Shown here in pieces: positions 19,771 to 29,502 of a stretch of 64,000 nucleotides of DNA (position 1 is its first letter; each line of letters begins with the position of its first letter). The position numbers were made by a program, and so were the translations under genes. Below the pieces are notes generated by a model. The model had not been told where the DNA came from. It saw nothing but the letters and a program-made list of their open reading frames with translations, and made no database searches. Origin of the DNA: Mayamaea pseudoterrestris. Its lineage: Eukaryota; Bacillariophyta; Bacillariophyceae; Sellaphorales; Sellaphoraceae. The stretch spans positions 620,001 through 684,000 of the forward strand of contig BROI01000012.1 of assembly GCA_027923505.1 (NCBI GenBank), given 5' to 3'.

Positions 19771-21222
19771 TTACTTCTTCTTTGCCTTCTTGCTCTTTGA
19801 GGCATTTGCGAGTGTTTGCTTCCGCCGCTTGGCCTTGTCCGCCGCACGATACGCATTTTCTGCCAATGAAGCAATCTGTCCCGATCGCTCGCGCGCTTCC
19901 TTGAGGTCGTCCGGCACATTATCTGCAATACCAATAATGACGCGATCCTCCTGTCGTAGTTTGACAGCTCCGAGCGGCGCGCCCCGTGGCTTTTGGACAT
20001 GCTTGGCTAGCGTCACGGTGACTGGTGCTTTTCTCTCGTTCCTCGCGTCGCTGTAAAATAGTGCTAAATTGGCTGCAAGCTGCAAGCAGTCAGTTGTTGG
20101 CTCTGGCATGCCGCGGCTCTGCGGAATTAGCACGTGTGCTCCTGGTGTTCCTCTGGCGTGCATCCAAACGTCGTTTGGTCGCGCCTTGGTCATGCTCAAA
20201 TACTCGTTTCCTCGACGATTGCGACCAACGAGTATCATGGAGCCTGCCGGTGTAAATAATTTACGAACGTTTGATGAGGGTGTTCCAACTGACGGTTTGC
20301 GTTCTTTTTGTCGAGACTTTTGCATTTTCACTTCATCCCCATTGTCCACGGGCGGTTGAAAGCCTGTCGTTCGAGATGACTTTAACAATCGATCCTGGAC
20401 GAGTCGAAACAATTGCTCGTCGATGCTTCCATCAAGTGCCATTGCAGCCCCCAAATCCTTTTGCAACCCTTGCATCTTTTCTGCAGCTGCCGTCGTTTCT
20501 TCCGATAGTGCAACTACACGTTGCGAGCCACGTTTCAGCTTGCGAGCACGATCAAACAAGGCGGCTGCTTCGTCGGCGGCAGAGTCGTACTCAGGATCAA
20601 GTTTGAGTTCCACATTTTCTCCAGTATCCCAGTCTTGCACCGTTGCCGACTTGATACCAGGTTTGGCATACATGTACATGTAAGTTGTCAATAATTGAGC
20701 TCGTTGAATCAAGCTGTCAACCAATTCAATCGTTTTCGCCTCTTTCTCCAGCGACGCTTGTCGTCGTTGCAAATCCGACAAGCACTTCTCCACAGCAGTA
20801 CGCCACTGGTCGTATTCTCGTTGCTGATTGCTATCTTCGTCTTGTAGATCTGGTTCTGATTCTTCAATTTTGGAAAGTTCAGTTGATGGATGTGACCTGC
20901 CGTCATTGTCGTTACTATAATCATTGTCCCATATCGACTTGGACGAGTCGTCAAAGAGATTTTGTTGCAAGTCCTCATTGGCATCTTTTGCAACATTCAT
21001 TAACAAGCAAGTAGAAGTATGCATTTGCTTGTAAGCTGCATTTTCGAATGGTTTAATGATGAGCAAACAATGGTTACAGCCATTGTAGAGCCGATCATGA
21101 TGTTGGCCATGATGCGAAAGTGCCAAGTTTGAATGCATGCACCACGAGATTGCAGGTCGTATTTGCTTCGAGCAGAACAGTGATAGGGAGAGCATGAATC
21201 TTCTATTCATTACATGCCGCAT
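19771..21222 (-). CDS. NFACT-R domain protein (RqcH/NEMF relative), probably organellar
   Basis: 483 residues. The N-terminus (MRHVMNRRFMLSLSLFCSKQ) is basic and hydrophobic, suggesting organelle import. Residues about 150-300 form a coiled-coil middle containing AQLLTTYMYMYAKPGIKSA and LDPEYDSAADEAAALFDRAR, the segment that joins the arms of NFACT proteins. The NFACT-R domain (about 320-440) shows GSMILVGRNRRGNEYLS, DVWMHARGTPGAHVLI, and an AANLALFYSDARNERKAPV stretch. A Lys-rich tail follows. RqcH/NEMF bind 60S/50S peptidyl-tRNA complexes and elongate C-terminal tails in ribosome quality control. The N-terminal NFACT-N domain is missing, so this may be a plastid or mitochondrial variant. 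The domain call is sure; the role in organellar ribosome rescue is inferred. Confidence 0.82.
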   Translation of the reverse strand: MRHVMNRRFMLSLSLFCSKQIRPAISWCMHSNLALSHHGQHHDRLYNGCNHCLLIIKPFENAAYKQMHTSTCLLMNVAKDANEDLQQNLFDDSSKSIWDNDYSNDNDGRSHPSTELSKIEESEPDLQDEDSNQQREYDQWRTAVEKCLSDLQRRQASLEKEAKTIELVDSLIQRAQLLTTYMYMYAKPGIKSATVQDWDTGENVELKLDPEYDSAADEAAALFDRARKLKRGSQRVVALSEETTAAAEKMQGLQKDLGAAMALDGSIDEQLFRLVQDRLLKSSRTTGFQPPVDNGDEVKMQKSRQKERKPSVGTPSSNVRKLFTPAGSMILVGRNRRGNEYLSMTKARPNDVWMHARGTPGAHVLIPQSRGMPEPTTDCLQLAANLALFYSDARNERKAPVTVTLAKHVQKPRGAPLGAVKLRQEDRVIIGIADNVPDDLKEARERSGQIASLAENAYRAADKAKRRKQTLANASKSKKAKKK

Positions 21223-21696
21223 TATGTTATAAGGGCCGTATTCGAATAGTTACAAGCATGTCGATACAAGTGGAGGGCCTGGCGCAGCGATGAAAGTGAT
21301 TTGAGTTGCTTTTGCCAAATGAGGTGCGACAAACAGCACGCATCGCACCGGTACACGTAGCGTTTCTCGGAGAAACTTCCAAAGTTGATGTCGCTTTCTG
21401 CGAAATCGTTCAATTTTTTCTTAGTATCACTGTGCCAAAAATTCCTCCGCCTTCAACTTCAAGATACATTCGATGCGAAGGCCTTAAGTATACTTAACGC
21501 CACGTATTGAAAATGACAATGACCTTCCCTTTGACCCTTTTGACTTTCCGGCGTGGGCGTCGGACTTTCCGCCGTTGGAAGCCGGCATCCCGACTCGCAT
21601 CAACCGCTAACATTTTTCTGACCCATTCGGAAACAAGTGCATTACGTACATACTTCATACGGTACAATTGTAGATCATTCGGTGTATGCAAATGCC
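21223..21696. other. Divergent intergenic region
   Basis: 474 bp between the NFACT-R gene and the HSF gene, transcribed away from each other. It presumably holds both promoters. An upstream in-frame ATG at 21637 could extend the HSF by 20 residues. No separate gene is seen. Confidence 0.5.
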
Positions 21697-23792
21697 ATGC
21701 CAGACAATAGCGAGTCGGACGATTATGATGACAAAGGAGAGACTGCAAACAATGGTGGCACAGCAGCAGCAGCATCATCGGCAGGTAGCCATCAAGCTCC
21801 ATCAAAATGCAGCTATCACGACTACTCAAAGGAACCCACCGAGGACGGCGCCATCACTCTGAAAAAGGATGGCGTCCAAAACTTTCCAATGAAGCTTCAT
21901 ACGATTCTTTCCAATAGCGAATTTAGCGATATCATTTCTTGGTTGCCGCATGGACGAGCCTGGCGGATCCTGCAGCACAAGGCGTTTGAGGAACGAGTCA
22001 TTCCGCTATTCTTTCGTCATGGCAGGTGGGTGTACATGATATGTGATTTAGTGTTGGTTTGAGGAGTTTGCATGCAGTTTGCTTGTTACAGGAGCAGAGG
22101 AATTTCTTGCACTGACCAATTCTGGATGCAATTTCTTACGCTTGAGCTACTTTCCTCATCTTATTTCACTGTCTGCCAACTACAGGTACTCCAGCTTTGC
22201 TCGCCAAGTCAATGGATGGGGCTTTAAAAGGATCAGTGCAGGTCCGGATTACAACTCTTACTATCACGAACTGTGAGTTGACCGAAAATGTGAGGGGTGC
22301 TGTTCAGTAATGAAACGCTCGTTTAGCTTTTACGCTCCGTTTGGTCACTTGAGCTAATCGCTCATGAACTGCCTTTTAACTTATATTATTCATCAGATTT
22401 CTCCGAGGGCTTCCACATCTCAGTCAGCGAATGAAGCGCGTCAGCACCAAGGAGGGAAAGTCTACCGGTAGTGAAGCAGTTGATCACGATGGAGAGCAAG
22501 TGGTGCCAGACTTTTATGCTATAAGTCGCGAGAATCCCATTCCTGATCTTCCAAGCGAAAGTGAGCATCAATCTCATCTTCCAGGGCTTTCATTAAATAC
22601 CAAGTCTCCAACACTGACAGGTCTCGGAATGGGAGGCAAGTCTAGTGGATTGCCGTCCACTGCTCCGCCTGCATCGAGTGTCAATGACGAGATTGCCTTG
22701 CTCGAGCAACGTCGGCGTGAATTACTCCTCCTCCAGCTTGCCACGCTCCAAGGTTCGCAAGGAAATCAAAATAGTCATCAAGGTTATAATATACCACCTG
22801 CTCCAGCGCATCAGCTTGACTTGAATGGCAATAGCAGCCAGCTCCTGGCGATGCTTGCTCCATACGGATTGGCAAACAATATGCCAACCAATCACGTCCA
22901 GCACGCAGGACTGGCAAACCCACCGCTTCCATCTGCAGCTACGATGCAACAGCTCTTGGCGTTCCAGCAGCTCGCTCCTGCGCCTTTACCAAACGCCATA
23001 CCAAACAACATTAATTGGAACGACTTGTTGAATCACAAACCACCAGCTGCTGCTGCGACTCCAGCTCCAGGTGCCTTGAATTTGTCGCAGCAATTGAATG
23101 GAGTCAATCTGCAGGCGTTACTGAGCGGTGGCAGCAATAATCCTGCTGCCGCTCTACAGCAACTACTTGGCAACCTCGGTAATCATTCGTCACAAGCCAG
23201 TGGCGGAGATGGCGTGTCACGGACGTCCCAAAGTCAAGCTATTAGTGAGAACGGTGGTGCCACATCGTCCCAATCTTCGTCACAAGGCCAATCTTCAGTT
23301 GATGATGTCCAAAAACTACTGCAGGCGGCGGCAGGTAACGGATGCATGACGAATGATGCATTGGAAGGGCTCAAGCGACAAATGGGTGTGTTGCAAAATG
23401 CTCCTAGTGCGCCGCAGGCGTCATTAAATACTGATTGGCAGCGCCAACTTGGTCTCATGACTGCAGCTGCATCGAATAACTTGACATTGCCACAGCCACC
23501 TGCAGCGACAAATGTTGCCGACTTGCTGGCTCAGTTGCAACGTCAGGCGGCGGGCGGTAGCACGAACAATGCTTTGACGACACAGGAGCTCGCGCAACGG
23601 CAACACTCACAAGAGTCTAACGGAGTTCCATCTAGTTTGCGTACCGGTAATCAGGGTAGCGGTGGATCTGGTCAGCCGCAAAGTTCTTCTGAATCACAAG
23701 TCGCCGACATGCAGCGGTTGTTGACGAGCGGCGGGGGAGCAAATGCGAACGAACTGATAGCTATGTTACTAGGTAATAGTGGTGGAAGGTGA
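21697..23792 (+). CDS. Heat shock factor-type transcription factor, three exons
   Basis: Exons 21697-22025, 22186-22272 and 22397-23792 join in frame to give 603 residues. The first intron follows CAG|GTGGGT, and the second is CT|GTGAGT to ATCAG. The HSF DNA-binding domain spans the junctions: FPMKLHTILSNSEFSDIISW, then LPHGRAWRILQHKAFEERVI, PLFFRHGR, YSSFARQVNGWGFKRISAG, then YYHELFLRGLPHLSQRMKR. FARQVNGWGFKR is the recognition-helix region (FVRQLNxYGFRK in animal HSF). Diatoms have very many HSF genes of this kind. The last exon encodes a long Gln/Asn/Ala/Leu-rich tail with LLLQLATLQGSQGNQ-type repeats, probably an activation domain. A classical HR-A/B trimerisation coiled coil is not obvious. 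The start at 21697 (MPDNSESDDY) is preferred; 21637 is possible. Confidence 0.9.
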
Positions 23793-24011
23793 TCACAGCT
23801 TCATCGTGTACTTGCTGCTCCGCTGGCAATGATTAGACCAATGAGAATATTGCTAATATCCACTACTGCATTCGTGACGCGAACGGAGTGGATGCTTATA
23901 TTGTTACTTGTCGTTTGAGTATCCTTCAATATCATTATTCTTCTGTGTATACTCAAACTAATAACAGACGACTTATTGTGAAGTGGCTGCTTTGTAAATA
24001 GGGGTACGCAA

Positions 24012-24819
24012 TTATTCAGAGTTTGCGACAACGTCAGCTCCTTCTACCGCTCCATCGGCTTTCGTGTCTTGCCATCCATGATGCTGCTGCTGTCGCTGCG
24101 GTCCATCGTCAGCTGATGATGAAAGGTCACCTGCAGCACCGGCCGGCATTTCAGTTCGTTGCGTGCCAGTGTTGAGTCGAATGACCTGGTCAATATCGGC
24201 TGGGGCAAAAATATCTCGACCATCCACTAAATGAATCTTATACGGCGCCAAGGCCCCCTCCGGCCACTGCGCCTCGCGATACCATAGCTGCGTGACAACG
24301 CCTGGCAACCAGTCCGTGGCGCCGACCCGGCAAAGTACTTGAGTTCCAACGTTGAATCGAAGAGCGGGTACTTCAGTGGGCGGCCATGCCGCCTCCTCGC
24401 CGCAAAACCACTTTTCCAACACTTCGACTGTAGGAAAGCTATGTTCAAGTTCTTCCTTGTCAATATCCTTGGCTTCTGCTGGAATACCAAACATACCCTG
24501 TCCTCCGCTAGAATTGTAATGAGAGTAGTAGAAGGACTAAACAAGTAAGTTCCAGCAGATCCAGAAGACCGTCAAGAAGTATAATGGCACACTGCAAAAC
24601 TAAACCTCTTTTTGCTGCTCACCTTTCAAACAATAACGTAACAACTGTATCAATGGGAGCGCATTGTGGATCACCGCATTGCATTTCCTGGATGCTAATC
24701 GTTGCGGCCGCCTGCAAATGCTGGGGAATGAGTTCCTCAACGAGTCCTTCGAGTCGTCGGTAATGAGCCTGCTTCTCCGCGAGCTCCTGCTTGACGTCTC
24801 TACCCGGCATGAACATCAT
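24012..24819 (-). CDS. Conserved protein with CGDPQCAPIDT motif, two exons
   Basis: Exon 1 is 24819-24623 and exon 2 is 24507-24012. The intron is GTGAGC...CTAG (115 nt), and the join reads LLFESGGQGMFGIPAEA in frame; the product is 230 residues. Exon 1 has an N-terminal helix (MPGRDVKQELAEKQAHYRRL) and IQEMQCGDPQCAPIDTVVTL. Exon 2 continues with FPTVEVLEKWFCGEEAAWPP. After a short loop it has a Tudor/SH3-like beta stretch, FNVGTQVLCRVGATDWLPG and VVTQLWYREAQWP, ending VDGRDIFAPADIDQVIRL. The tail is Gln/Ala-rich and disordered. The WLPGxVxxLWYRE...KIHLVDGRxIFAPxDxD pattern is frequent in diatom proteins. I believe the GDPxCAPIDT part is a conserved uncharacterised eukaryotic family, but cannot name a function. 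Confidence 0.75.
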
Positions 24820-25305
24820 GATGAACTATTGTCTTCGTGCAGATGTTTATCGACAAGAGAAATAGAGAAAAAGGCCTTGATGCGTTCTAGTTTTCTGACA
24901 ATTTTGTTCGTCTACGACTGTCGTTTGGTTTGACGCAAATCCGGGATTAGTTCCTTACAATCTGCTGCCAACTTTGGTTTGTCGTGCAGAGTGATAAAGG
25001 CGATGCCGATTGGAGAAGAAGCAACCCACTCGCTGTAAGTCTTCACCTCAACTTTTCCTCGGTGCGGTTTTGTGTTTGTGGTCTTCGAACATGGCATTGC
25101 CATTCGCTTTGCGACATCGCCACGTCATTACTTTATGCCGCTGCGACGTTTTCAGATGACCTTTCCAACTCTTCCGAGCCACGCGACCATGAGAGTAACA
25201 GCAGGATCCGTTTCTGCATTTCTGAATCGCGGCGCTGAGTATCATAGCGCCGTATTTCTTTCCATTTCAGACAGTGCGGTTTTTTGTTGCAAAAGTTTGT
25301 CGAGT
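24820..25305. other. Divergent intergenic region
   Basis: 486 bp between two divergent genes. A 64-codon minus-strand frame (24912-25103) contains SEWVASSPIGIAFITLHDKP and could be a missed upstream exon, but no donor was found that joins it in phase. The plus-strand frame upstream of 25306 is open but Met-poor and probably not translated. Confidence 0.4.
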
Positions 25306-27825
25306 ATGGATGAAGGGGATGACGATTCGGCGTTTGCACGTCCCTCCGAATCACAAAACGCCGACGATGGGACGACGATGTCGTTGACGCCTCCATCGCC
25401 AGACCCAGTGGACACAGGTCCATTGACAGACAATAAGGCTTTGCCGGAAGCAGAAATGGACCATGATCTATTGGGATTTGGAGTTGATGCACCCGTAGTG
25501 GGACCAGTCGCTACGTCTTCGGCCGCCGAATCAAACGACATTCTAGACTTGTTTTCGTCTCCGTCGCCACAACAGCCTGCTACCAGCGCTCCTATGGTAG
25601 ATCCATTCGCGGACTTTACGACAACTCCAAACAGCTCTTTCGCTGCAACTGAAGATCCTGTCACTTTAGATAATGGAAATGGCCACAAAAACACAGAACT
25701 AGCGAGTGCTAATGGTATATTTAATGATGTCTTTTCCTCGCCTTCAGCCGCAGTGACAACGACGACGTCAATGAAGTCTTCAACCTTGGACCCACTCTAT
25801 CAAGAGTCTCCGCAATTTGGAAATGACTTTGCCCAAATTAGTGAAAAGGAGGAATCAGATTCTTTCGTTCAACAAGCTGCAGACGTACAGAAAACTGCGC
25901 CAGCCGAGGTGCAACACGTCAATCAACCAGCTTCGGAAGCAGCCGATGATGACAACGACGCGATGAAGCGTACAAAGCAACAGTTGGAAAATCTGCAGCT
26001 AGACTGTAATGAGAAAGACAGGACCATTAAGGAGTTACAGCAAGCGCTTGATAAAGCTGCATCGCCAGAGCAGTTACAAGTTGTCAATCCCGAAATGGAG
26101 CGCCTGCAGCAAGCACTAGATCAAGCACAAACGCAGATACAACAAGAGCAGCAAGATGCAGCTACAAAGCTGCAGCAGGTGGAAGCAAAACAACGAGATG
26201 AACTTGCGGATCTACAGAAACAGCTCGACGAGGCCAATGCGCGTGCACAAGGATTCAAAACTGATCAAGCTCGGTACAGGGAGCTTCAATCGCTTTGGAG
26301 CACGGAGCAAACCAAGCGCGTGCAGGCAGAGGAGAGATCAACGACTGCCGAAAGTACCGTTGGGGAATTGAGAAAGCTGCTGGACCAGCAGGGCGACGAT
26401 ATAAATCGATTGCGCGACAAGATCGCCACTGTCACGAGAGAATCTGACGAAAAGGTTCGAGCTGCTGAGGAAAGTGTTGGCAGGTTGGAAGAGGTCTTAC
26501 AGCAACAAAAGGCGGAGCTGACGACAATGCAGGAAGCTGCAATTGCTGCCGCTAACGAACCAGCACCAGACGCTGTAGACGAAATGCGCCGAATGAAGCT
26601 GGAGCTTGAAACAAAAACTGTTGATTTGGAACGCATGGAGAAGGAGATTCAGACACTACGCGAAGAAAATGCGCGACAAGAAACGGAGCATAACTTGCTC
26701 AAGGCTGCCTACGATGAGCAGCATCGAAAGGAGGTGGCACTTACGAATCGACTTAATGCGGCCAAGAAGACGGAAGCCGAAAAGAGTGGTATCGCCGAGC
26801 GACTGGAAGATTTGTTGAAGGCTGTGACGGAGGAACTGGAAGTGACAAAACTTGATTTGAAGAATGCGCAGATGGATAAGGAGCAAGTGGAGAATGCATT
26901 GGAAAAGCTCACCAAGTCATCGCAAGCCAAACTTGCTGATGCAGAAGCAGCGCTCAACGATGAACGCACTCTCAATGAAGAACGGAAAAAGAAAATGAAG
27001 GCCTTTGTTGAAACCAAAGTTGATGAGATGCGGCAGTTGCAAACGGACAATGATGCTCTTCAAAGCGAAGTATCCACGACGAGCAAATCATTGGTCGACC
27101 TCAATAACCGGTGGAAGCAACTTCATGCCCAGTGGGTACAATCTCAGACGCGCAACCGGGAGCTGCAGCGCGATTTAAACCGGATGAAGAAGGATTCCGA
27201 AAATTTACATAAAGCCGGTGATTCGATTCAAATGAAGCTTTCGCGCTCAACTAACGAAACGGAAGAGCACAAGAATAAGCGCCTCGCGGCAAAGCATGAA
27301 CTCATGACTGTTTTACGAACTTTGGAAATCGAGCGCGAGCTGAACAACAGGCTACGCGACAATATCAAATATACATTTACACCAAAAGCGCTCAGCCAGC
27401 AGCAGCTTGTACGTGAAGCGTTAGAGGATTTTGAGGCCCAGCTATTGAAGCTCGCACAGCGCCTTTCCGTTCCATTGCCGCCAACATCATCAAGTGTGTC
27501 GCTAACAGACATGGCAAATGGAGCGTCGCCCATCTCCAATGGAGACGCTGCTACTCTCGATGATGATGTTGCCAAGTTGGATCATGAAACGCAGCGCGTC
27601 TCGCAAAGCATCATGTTGCTGTCGGACAACATTGAAAGGCTTCGAACTATGCTGGAGATACGGGGTAGTCGAAGCTGCGCCAGTGTCTTGACGGAGCTGA
27701 TAACGACCGGAGCTATGCGCTCAAGTCCAGCAGCCATTGCTGACGATCGAGTGCCAATGACTGGTGCGAGAATGAACGCGGTAGGGTCACAGCGCTATGG
27801 ACATGTACCGGGCGGTTCACCTTGA
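25306..27825 (+). CDS. Long coiled-coil protein, golgin/endocytic-adaptor-like
   Basis: 839 residues from the ATG at 25306; the frame is open upstream, but this ATG begins the acidic MDEGDDDSAF typical of a start. Residues 1-180 are disordered and carry adaptor-binding type motifs: DLLGFG, DILDLFSS, DPFADF and NGIFNDVFSS (clathrin/AP/EH-type short linear motifs). From about 220 to 720 there is an almost continuous heptad coiled coil rich in Gln/Glu/Lys/Leu. A short more globular C-terminal part (about 700-780) follows, LEIERELNNRLRDNIKYTF and ALEDFEAQLLKLAQRLSVPL. The layout suggests a membrane tether or endocytic scaffold. No GRIP or BAR domain was recognised, so the function is inferred from motifs only. 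Confidence 0.72.
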   Translation: MDEGDDDSAFARPSESQNADDGTTMSLTPPSPDPVDTGPLTDNKALPEAEMDHDLLGFGVDAPVVGPVATSSAAESNDILDLFSSPSPQQPATSAPMVDPFADFTTTPNSSFAATEDPVTLDNGNGHKNTELASANGIFNDVFSSPSAAVTTTTSMKSSTLDPLYQESPQFGNDFAQISEKEESDSFVQQAADVQKTAPAEVQHVNQPASEAADDDNDAMKRTKQQLENLQLDCNEKDRTIKELQQALDKAASPEQLQVVNPEMERLQQALDQAQTQIQQEQQDAATKLQQVEAKQRDELADLQKQLDEANARAQGFKTDQARYRELQSLWSTEQTKRVQAEERSTTAESTVGELRKLLDQQGDDINRLRDKIATVTRESDEKVRAAEESVGRLEEVLQQQKAELTTMQEAAIAAANEPAPDAVDEMRRMKLELETKTVDLERMEKEIQTLREENARQETEHNLLKAAYDEQHRKEVALTNRLNAAKKTEAEKSGIAERLEDLLKAVTEELEVTKLDLKNAQMDKEQVENALEKLTKSSQAKLADAEAALNDERTLNEERKKKMKAFVETKVDEMRQLQTDNDALQSEVSTTSKSLVDLNNRWKQLHAQWVQSQTRNRELQRDLNRMKKDSENLHKAGDSIQMKLSRSTNETEEHKNKRLAAKHELMTVLRTLEIERELNNRLRDNIKYTFTPKALSQQQLVREALEDFEAQLLKLAQRLSVPLPPTSSSVSLTDMANGASPISNGDAATLDDDVAKLDHETQRVSQSIMLLSDNIERLRTMLEIRGSRSCASVLTELITTGAMRSSPAAIADDRVPMTGARMNAVGSQRYGHVPGGSP

Positions 27826-28132
27826 AATAGCCTAGCAAGTGTGGTCTCGTCAGCTGCAATCATGGAGCTAAAGGCGTGCTTCTTGCGTTACTGTATGTCT
27901 GCCTTGCATCTGAAAGCCGGTACAAATAATGGCAGATTCAAATATAAATGTAATTGACGCTAGTATATATCAAGGCGCAGCAAATAGCTGGCTTAAGAGT
28001 GGCTCTTTCTTTTTTACAATACGAAACAATCAGAAGTGCTGCCATCTTACAACCCGGCGAAGGTAATGTGAAAAGTGCCGATATCTGACCATTGAAAGAC
28101 AGGCACAATAATATTGTCGCAAGAGCACACTA
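27826..28132. other. Convergent 3' intergenic region
   Basis: 307 bp between the coiled-coil gene and the next minus-strand gene. Nothing coding is seen. Confidence 0.5.
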
Positions 28133-28845
28133 TCAGTTGCTGTGCACGGGAGCACCTCTCTCCAGCACAGGAGACGGAGGATCATCCTGCTCGCCACCAG
28201 CTGCATCCGCCGCCGCTGCCGCCTGCATTTGCAAATGCTCCTGCAAGTGAATAGGATGGACTAATTCTCCAGAAACACTACATATATACATGCCTTCATC
28301 TTCGGTCACGCCCTTCCAAGTCCAGCCTTCGCTCGCATATTCCAAGGCGTTTCTGTGAGAAGGTAAACGTAACGTGAGATGCTGCGCCATGCTGCTGATT
28401 ATTACCTATGAATAACCAATGTCTAACAGCCAACTCACCGTTCAGCATTTTCCTGTAGCTCATGTCGATTGCTCCAAATTAAACTCTTAATGCGGTCGCT
28501 ATATTCATGTCGTGTTGGTATCGGAACGACTTCCACCTCCTCATTGAAAACGATGCGGCGATTATTCTTTCCCTCCTCTGATAATGATGATGGCGGTTCC
28601 GCATTGTTGAGCTTGTCCGTGTAGGGAACAACGTTACCGAGCGGTGGGCGAATGGCGCTACCGTCGGGTGGAGATGGTCGCAACGTGTACCCAACTCCCA
28701 TGCCGCGAAGGATCCGGAGCCGACGATTCTGTGCGGCTGTTAATGGCTGGGCGCCACTAGTCTGATTCATGGGATCGTATATGCCGAGTTTGTTCAAAAG
28801 GCGAGATCGGATCTGCGTATCGGATGCGTTTGGCGGGCTGCTCAT
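28133..28845 (-). CDS. Diatom-type conserved protein of unknown function, two exons
   Basis: Exon 1 is 28845-28439 and exon 2 is 28352-28133. The 86-nt intron is CG|GTGAGT...CACAG, and the splice joins NAER to NALEYASEGW in frame; the product is 208 residues. The conserved part is NRRIVFNEEVEVVPIPTRHE, YSDRIKSLIWSNRHELQENA, then LEYASEGWTWKGVTEDEGMY and VHPIHL. This VxVxPIPxRxEYSxRI...LWSxRxEL...RNxxEFAxEGWxWR arrangement recurs in many uncharacterised diatom proteins. The N-terminal 70 residues are variable and the C-terminus is Ala/Glu/Pro-rich. No enzymatic motif is seen. An adaptor or regulatory role is conceivable but unproven. Confidence 0.82.
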
Positions 28846-29481
28846 GACGTTTAAAGGGCGAAGAAAGTCGTGGTGACGGACAAATGGGTTGCGAGTTGGT
28901 AAAAAGCCTGTCGATTCAGTATAAGGAGATCGAAAGAGAGGTGCTATGATATTGATGATCGCTGTATGTGATTGGAATTACAGTGTCAAGCTATGTAAAG
29001 GTAAATGATGGACTTCCTCGTTTCGGTCTCTTTTGTTTTCGGAGGAGAAAGCAGCTTGTGTGTGTTGAGTTGAGCAGCGGGTTTGGACGCAGCTCGTCGA
29101 TGCAGCAGTGGCCGAGTGACATGCCGACGCGTCAGCGTCGCTATTTAATATTCCCCCAACTCCTCAACGTTCGTATGACATTCAACGATTAGCCAATCTT
29201 TCAGTTCCTGTCATAGTCAACGGTCATAAACTTCAACTTCTTCCGGAGTATTTAGAAGGCAATACGCCAGATTGTGTGTCGTGCGTTCTCAAGCGTACGT
29301 ACTTACTTATTGCTTTCTATCTTGATCTCGGAGCATCCTCTAAAGAGTGGGAAAAGACGCATCCAAAGGCACTCTGCTTGAAAGTACAAACTGACTCGTA
29401 TGGTAGCTACATACATAACATGCTGCCCAAAACTTAACGGTGCTAACCTTTACGTAGTATGAATCTTTAATCTGTAAACAA
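28846..29481. other. Intergenic, left edge of the duplicated block
   Basis: 636 bp upstream of the gene at 28133-28845, up to the first base shared with copy B (29482). It contains GACGCGTC near 29127 and no coding-like frame. None of this stretch is present beside copy B. Confidence 0.5.
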
Positions 29482-29502
29482 AGCATACATTTCTATTTCA
29501 GG

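Noticed and set aside
24912-25103. Extra upstream exon for the CGDPQCAPIDT protein (SEWVASSPIGIAFITLHDKP)
   Set aside because: No donor in the right phase joins it to the acceptor before 24819, and the ATG at 24819 or 24807 gives a sensible start. It is kept as a note in the intergenic entry.
28968-29192. Short plus-strand frame between the two minus-strand genes
   Set aside because: No conserved features, unusual composition, and it lies where the promoter of the downstream minus-strand gene is expected.
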